Below, one piece after another: positions 23,786-26,101 of a DNA stretch of 26,101 bases. Position numbers and translations under genes: made by a program. Within the stretch, counting starts at the first letter, position 1. Each line of letters starts with the position of its first letter. This DNA comes from Purshia tridentata (Eukaryota; Streptophyta; Magnoliopsida; Rosales; Rosaceae): NCBI GenBank assembly GCA_003254885.1, contig QANT01004827.1, positions 1 through 26,101 on the forward strand, given 5' to 3'. The notes under the pieces were generated by a model. That model saw only the letters and a program-made list of their open reading frames with translations. It searched no databases and was not told the origin of the DNA.

Positions 23786-23980
23786 GGGTGTAGTGAGTAA
23801 ATTGAAATTGGGGGAGAGAGCGAAAGAGAGAGATCAGAGAGTTGAGTAGGAGAAAAAAAAAAATGCTACAATAACTAATTAATCTTTTATGGGTGTAGTG
23901 AGTAAATTGAAATTGGGGGAGAGATCAGAGAGTTGAGTAGGAGAAAAAAAAAATGCTACAATAACTAATTAATCTTTTAT
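23786..23980. repeat. Tandem duplication, about 105 and 90 bp
   Basis: Copy 1 (23786-23890) and copy 2 (23891-23980) both start GGGTGTAGTGAGTAAATTG and end ACTAATTAATCTTTTAT. Copy 2 lacks about 14 bp of a GA-rich stretch. Otherwise they are nearly identical, apart from the length of an A-run, so the event is recent. Confidence 0.92.
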
Positions 23981-24150
23981 ATGAAGGGCATTATGAACGA
24001 AAAGGGTTAGAATTGTAAGTTTTGGGAGGAGGGTATTAAAAAAGCTTATTGAATACTTAAATGGATTATTCCATTAAATTACCCAAGATAGAAGGTGTTT
24101 TTAGTTATAAAATATGTTTAGGACTTGTTTTTGGTATAATGTGTTGGATC

Positions 24151-24394
24151 ATAAAGTTTGTATACTACTTTTTTTTTTCTTTTTTTGTAAGAAGAAAATT
24201 GAGATTTTATTAAAGCAGCAAACCCTCATGCAAAGCTCACCAAGCCAAACAGGCTTGGAGTCAACATCTAACCAAATATTCCCACCATGATTAGACAAAA
24301 CATGCTTTAATTTGCTAGTAAATCAGCTACCCTATTTTTATCTCTTCGACGAATTTATAAACTTAATGCTTTGATTATAAAGTTTGAGTAGTAC
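24151..24394 (-). mobile_element. 5'-truncated LINE tail with RNase H remnant and target-site duplication
   Basis: On the minus strand, from about 24350 to 24311, RRDKNRVADLLAN can be read, the typical C-terminal end of the RNase H-like domain of plant non-LTR elements; frames before it are broken. About 110 nt later come AATAAAATCTC and an A-rich tail ending near 24169. An imperfect 18-bp direct repeat flanks it (ATAAAGTTTG..TAC at 24151-24168 and 24377-24394, about 15 of 18), as expected for target-primed insertion. The body is only about 208 bp, so it is dead on arrival. Confidence 0.75.
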
Positions 24395-24505
24395 TCTAAG
24401 ATGTGTGATTATGTAATGTTCTTACTCTGTAAATTTTGTGGTATTTTGTTGATTGTGAGTGTGCTGAACACTGATTTTAAAGATCATATGCCTTAGTGGT
24501 TTAAC

Positions 24506-24574
24506 GGCCCAAAAGGCCCAAAATATAAAACCAATGGAGTATTTGGTTGTCATTCATGAGTCCAATAAGGCCCA
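24506..24574. promoter_or_regulatory. Cluster of three GGCCCA (site II/TCP-type) motifs with a TATA-like stretch
   Basis: GGCCCA occurs at 24506-24511, 24515-24520 and 24569-24574. An AATATAAAAC stretch lies between the second and third. Paired GGCCCA motifs are typical of promoters of plant housekeeping genes. No recognisable gene follows on either strand; to the right the Mutator-like element begins within 100 bp. Confidence 0.35.
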
Positions 24575-24663
24575 AGGGCTGGCAGTTAACTGCTGTACAC
24601 AGTAAGTAGAGTCCAAAGTTGAGTAACGGACTAGTAGATTCATTTTGCTCACCACATTGAGTA

Positions 24664-25330
24664 TTACCATTAGGCCAAGGCTACTACAACCACTTTTTTG
24701 TGCTGAGTTGACCACCTTCTTAACAATTTTTTTTTCCCTTTTTGCCCTGCAATAAAAAAAAAAATCTCTCTTCCTCCCTCCCTCACCAGACCACCCACCC
24801 CCACCTCCACCCNACCCCCACCTCCACCCCACCCCACCCCAACCAACCCAGCCACCGGCATGACCCCACTGCATCTTCGCCTGTTTAGAAACTTTTCTAC
24901 ATTGGTGTACTGAAATTTTGGTGGTTATTCGACACCCTATTGTCGAACGTAGGCAGTGTTTTCGATAAGCAACCACCGAATGGAAAATATGTGTTTAAAA
25001 AAACATTCAAAGGTATTCTACTGAACATATTACATGTATTCAATCGTAATTTGCCGAACCTTTTTGTATTTTTCAACAACATGCTACTGAATGGGTTTGG
25101 AGAGAGGTGGTGGCTGGGTTGGCTGGGAGTGGGGTCGCGCAGAAGAAAGAGAGAGAGAGAGAAAGAGGGGGTGGGTCACACCGGTGGCTAGGTTGGGTGG
25201 GGTGGGGGTGGGTGGTCCGGTGAGGGTGAGAGGAAGAGAGATTTTTTTTCTTTTTCTTTTTTTACTACAGCGCAAAAAGGGAAAAAAAAATGTTGAGAGG
25301 GTGGTCGAAATAACCTAAGCCTTACCATTA
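24664..25330. mobile_element. Non-autonomous Mutator-like element (649 bp) with long terminal inverted repeats
   Basis: An exact 9-bp target-site duplication TTACCATTA (24664-24672 and 25322-25330) flanks the element at 24673-25321; 9 bp is the Mutator hallmark. The ends start GGC(C/T). The long arms (24673-24869 and 25171-25321) pair through GACCACC, T(9)CCCTTTTTGC, AAATCTCTCTTCCTC, GACCACCCACCCCCACC and AGCCACCGG. The left arm has about 20 extra bases near its outer end and an expanded C-rich tract with an N at 24813. The right side carries a GA microsatellite (about 25147-25165). The 300-bp centre is not homologous to any gene I recognise and holds a small hairpin (TTCGACA/TGTCGAA at 24928-24947). 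No transposase. The G- or P-rich frames across the arms are artefacts of simple sequence. Confidence 0.88.
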
Positions 25331-26101
25331 TCATAAATGAGTAACACGTGTCAATTAATTGAGTATTGCACATCATGTGTTACACACCGTCTTTTTGTGA
25401 CGAACAAAAATGGACTGTTTCCTAGTAGTTGTCCTGAAAGAAACTGCTCAGAGAAATTTTGATTGGGCACTGGTTAACCAAACCTGTGAGACCAGAAACC
25501 TATATGTCCAAATCGACATGGACATTCTTGGGTTGTATTCCCATGTGATAACTGATGACCTTGTCTGTTGATTTAACTGATAAGGAAATTATTAACATAC
25601 AAGGACATATAAAAAGTGGTAAAACCATTTGGGAAAGGAAAGATCTTTCTATCCCCCAAATTAACAACTTATTTTAACCAAGTCTACCAAATGTGCAATC
25701 AATCGTAAGTATGGTGACCTTTTGAGATCCACCCTTTCAAGAACTAAGGCCCTTCTACTTTGTGAAATGAGTTAGAGAATTTTATACCCATTTTAAATTT
25801 TAAGGAGAATGAATAAATCTCATTCGAATATTTGGAAATGAAGAGAATGATAATTAAGAAATAAATTTTATTACTATTAAAATGTTTGGTTTTGTACAAT
25901 TATAAAAATAAAAACTTGATCAATTTTCAATAATACCCTTATTTATTATATTTAAAAATTATTCATACTTTAACGATAAAAATGAGATTTTCAATTTATG
26001 ATGGGGTAATTTGGTAATAAAAAACCTCATAATAAATGTTTCCCGTAGTGATAGAATAGCAAACTCAAGAGACTCACGAGTTTTAATTAAATTCCTCCAG
26101 T
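25331..26101. other. AT-rich intergenic end of the window, no gene recognised
   Basis: No coding exon or RNA gene is seen. The last 350 bp (from about 25750) have GAGAATGA and GGTAATTTGG words of the sort found in small AT-rich plant elements, but no paired ends could be defined before the window stops. Confidence 0.45.

Overview
This is a plant nuclear window, most likely from a eudicot. The evidence is a 23-exon gene with GT-AG introns from a plant-only protein family, an intronless mitochondrial carrier of the plant DIC/UCP5 type, a nuclear tRNA-Ser with plant-style pol III signals, and AT-rich intergenic DNA full of plant transposon remnants. No bacterial, viral or organellar block was recognised.

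Layout. Positions 1-1934 are AT-rich upstream DNA with a short tandem duplication, a possible promoter and a probable 5'-UTR intron. Positions 1935-11394 (+) hold a gene for a predicted 1225-residue protein. Its family is known in databases under the misleading name 'pesticidal crystal cry8Ba protein' (Arabidopsis AT4G24610/AT5G65440); it is a C2-like plus helical plant protein, not a toxin. Its 3' flank carries a roughly 194-bp duplication. Positions 11795-19700 form a transposon graveyard: a 327-bp MITE with perfect 15-bp inverted ends, a decayed retroelement-like block with its own TATA box, a long A-run containing an N, a fold-back MITE, and an older repeat interrupted by two hAT-type elements with perfect 8-bp target-site duplications. 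Positions 19714-20700 (-) encode the dicarboxylate carrier, with TATA box, CGCG box, TCP-type site and a 36-codon uORF. Positions 21324-22190 are a nested repeat block. tRNA-Ser(GCU) lies at 23480-23561 (-), with an inverted partial copy about 90 bp away. Beyond it are a 5'-truncated LINE tail with target-site duplication, a cluster of GGCCCA motifs, and a 649-bp Mutator-like element with long inverted arms and a 9-bp target-site duplication. The last 770 bp are AT-rich with no gene.

The two protein genes are convergent and about 8.3 kb apart. From memory, their Arabidopsis relatives AT4G24610 and AT4G24570 (DIC2) are also close neighbours, so the pair is probably conserved synteny rather than a functional unit. 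No novel defence-like or biosynthetic system was seen. The most useful observations are the transposon insertions dated by target-site duplications, the inverted tRNA relic, the carrier uORF and the uncharacterised large protein. All coordinates were read by eye, so exon borders rest on splice consensus, phase continuity and remembered family conservation, not on an alignment run.
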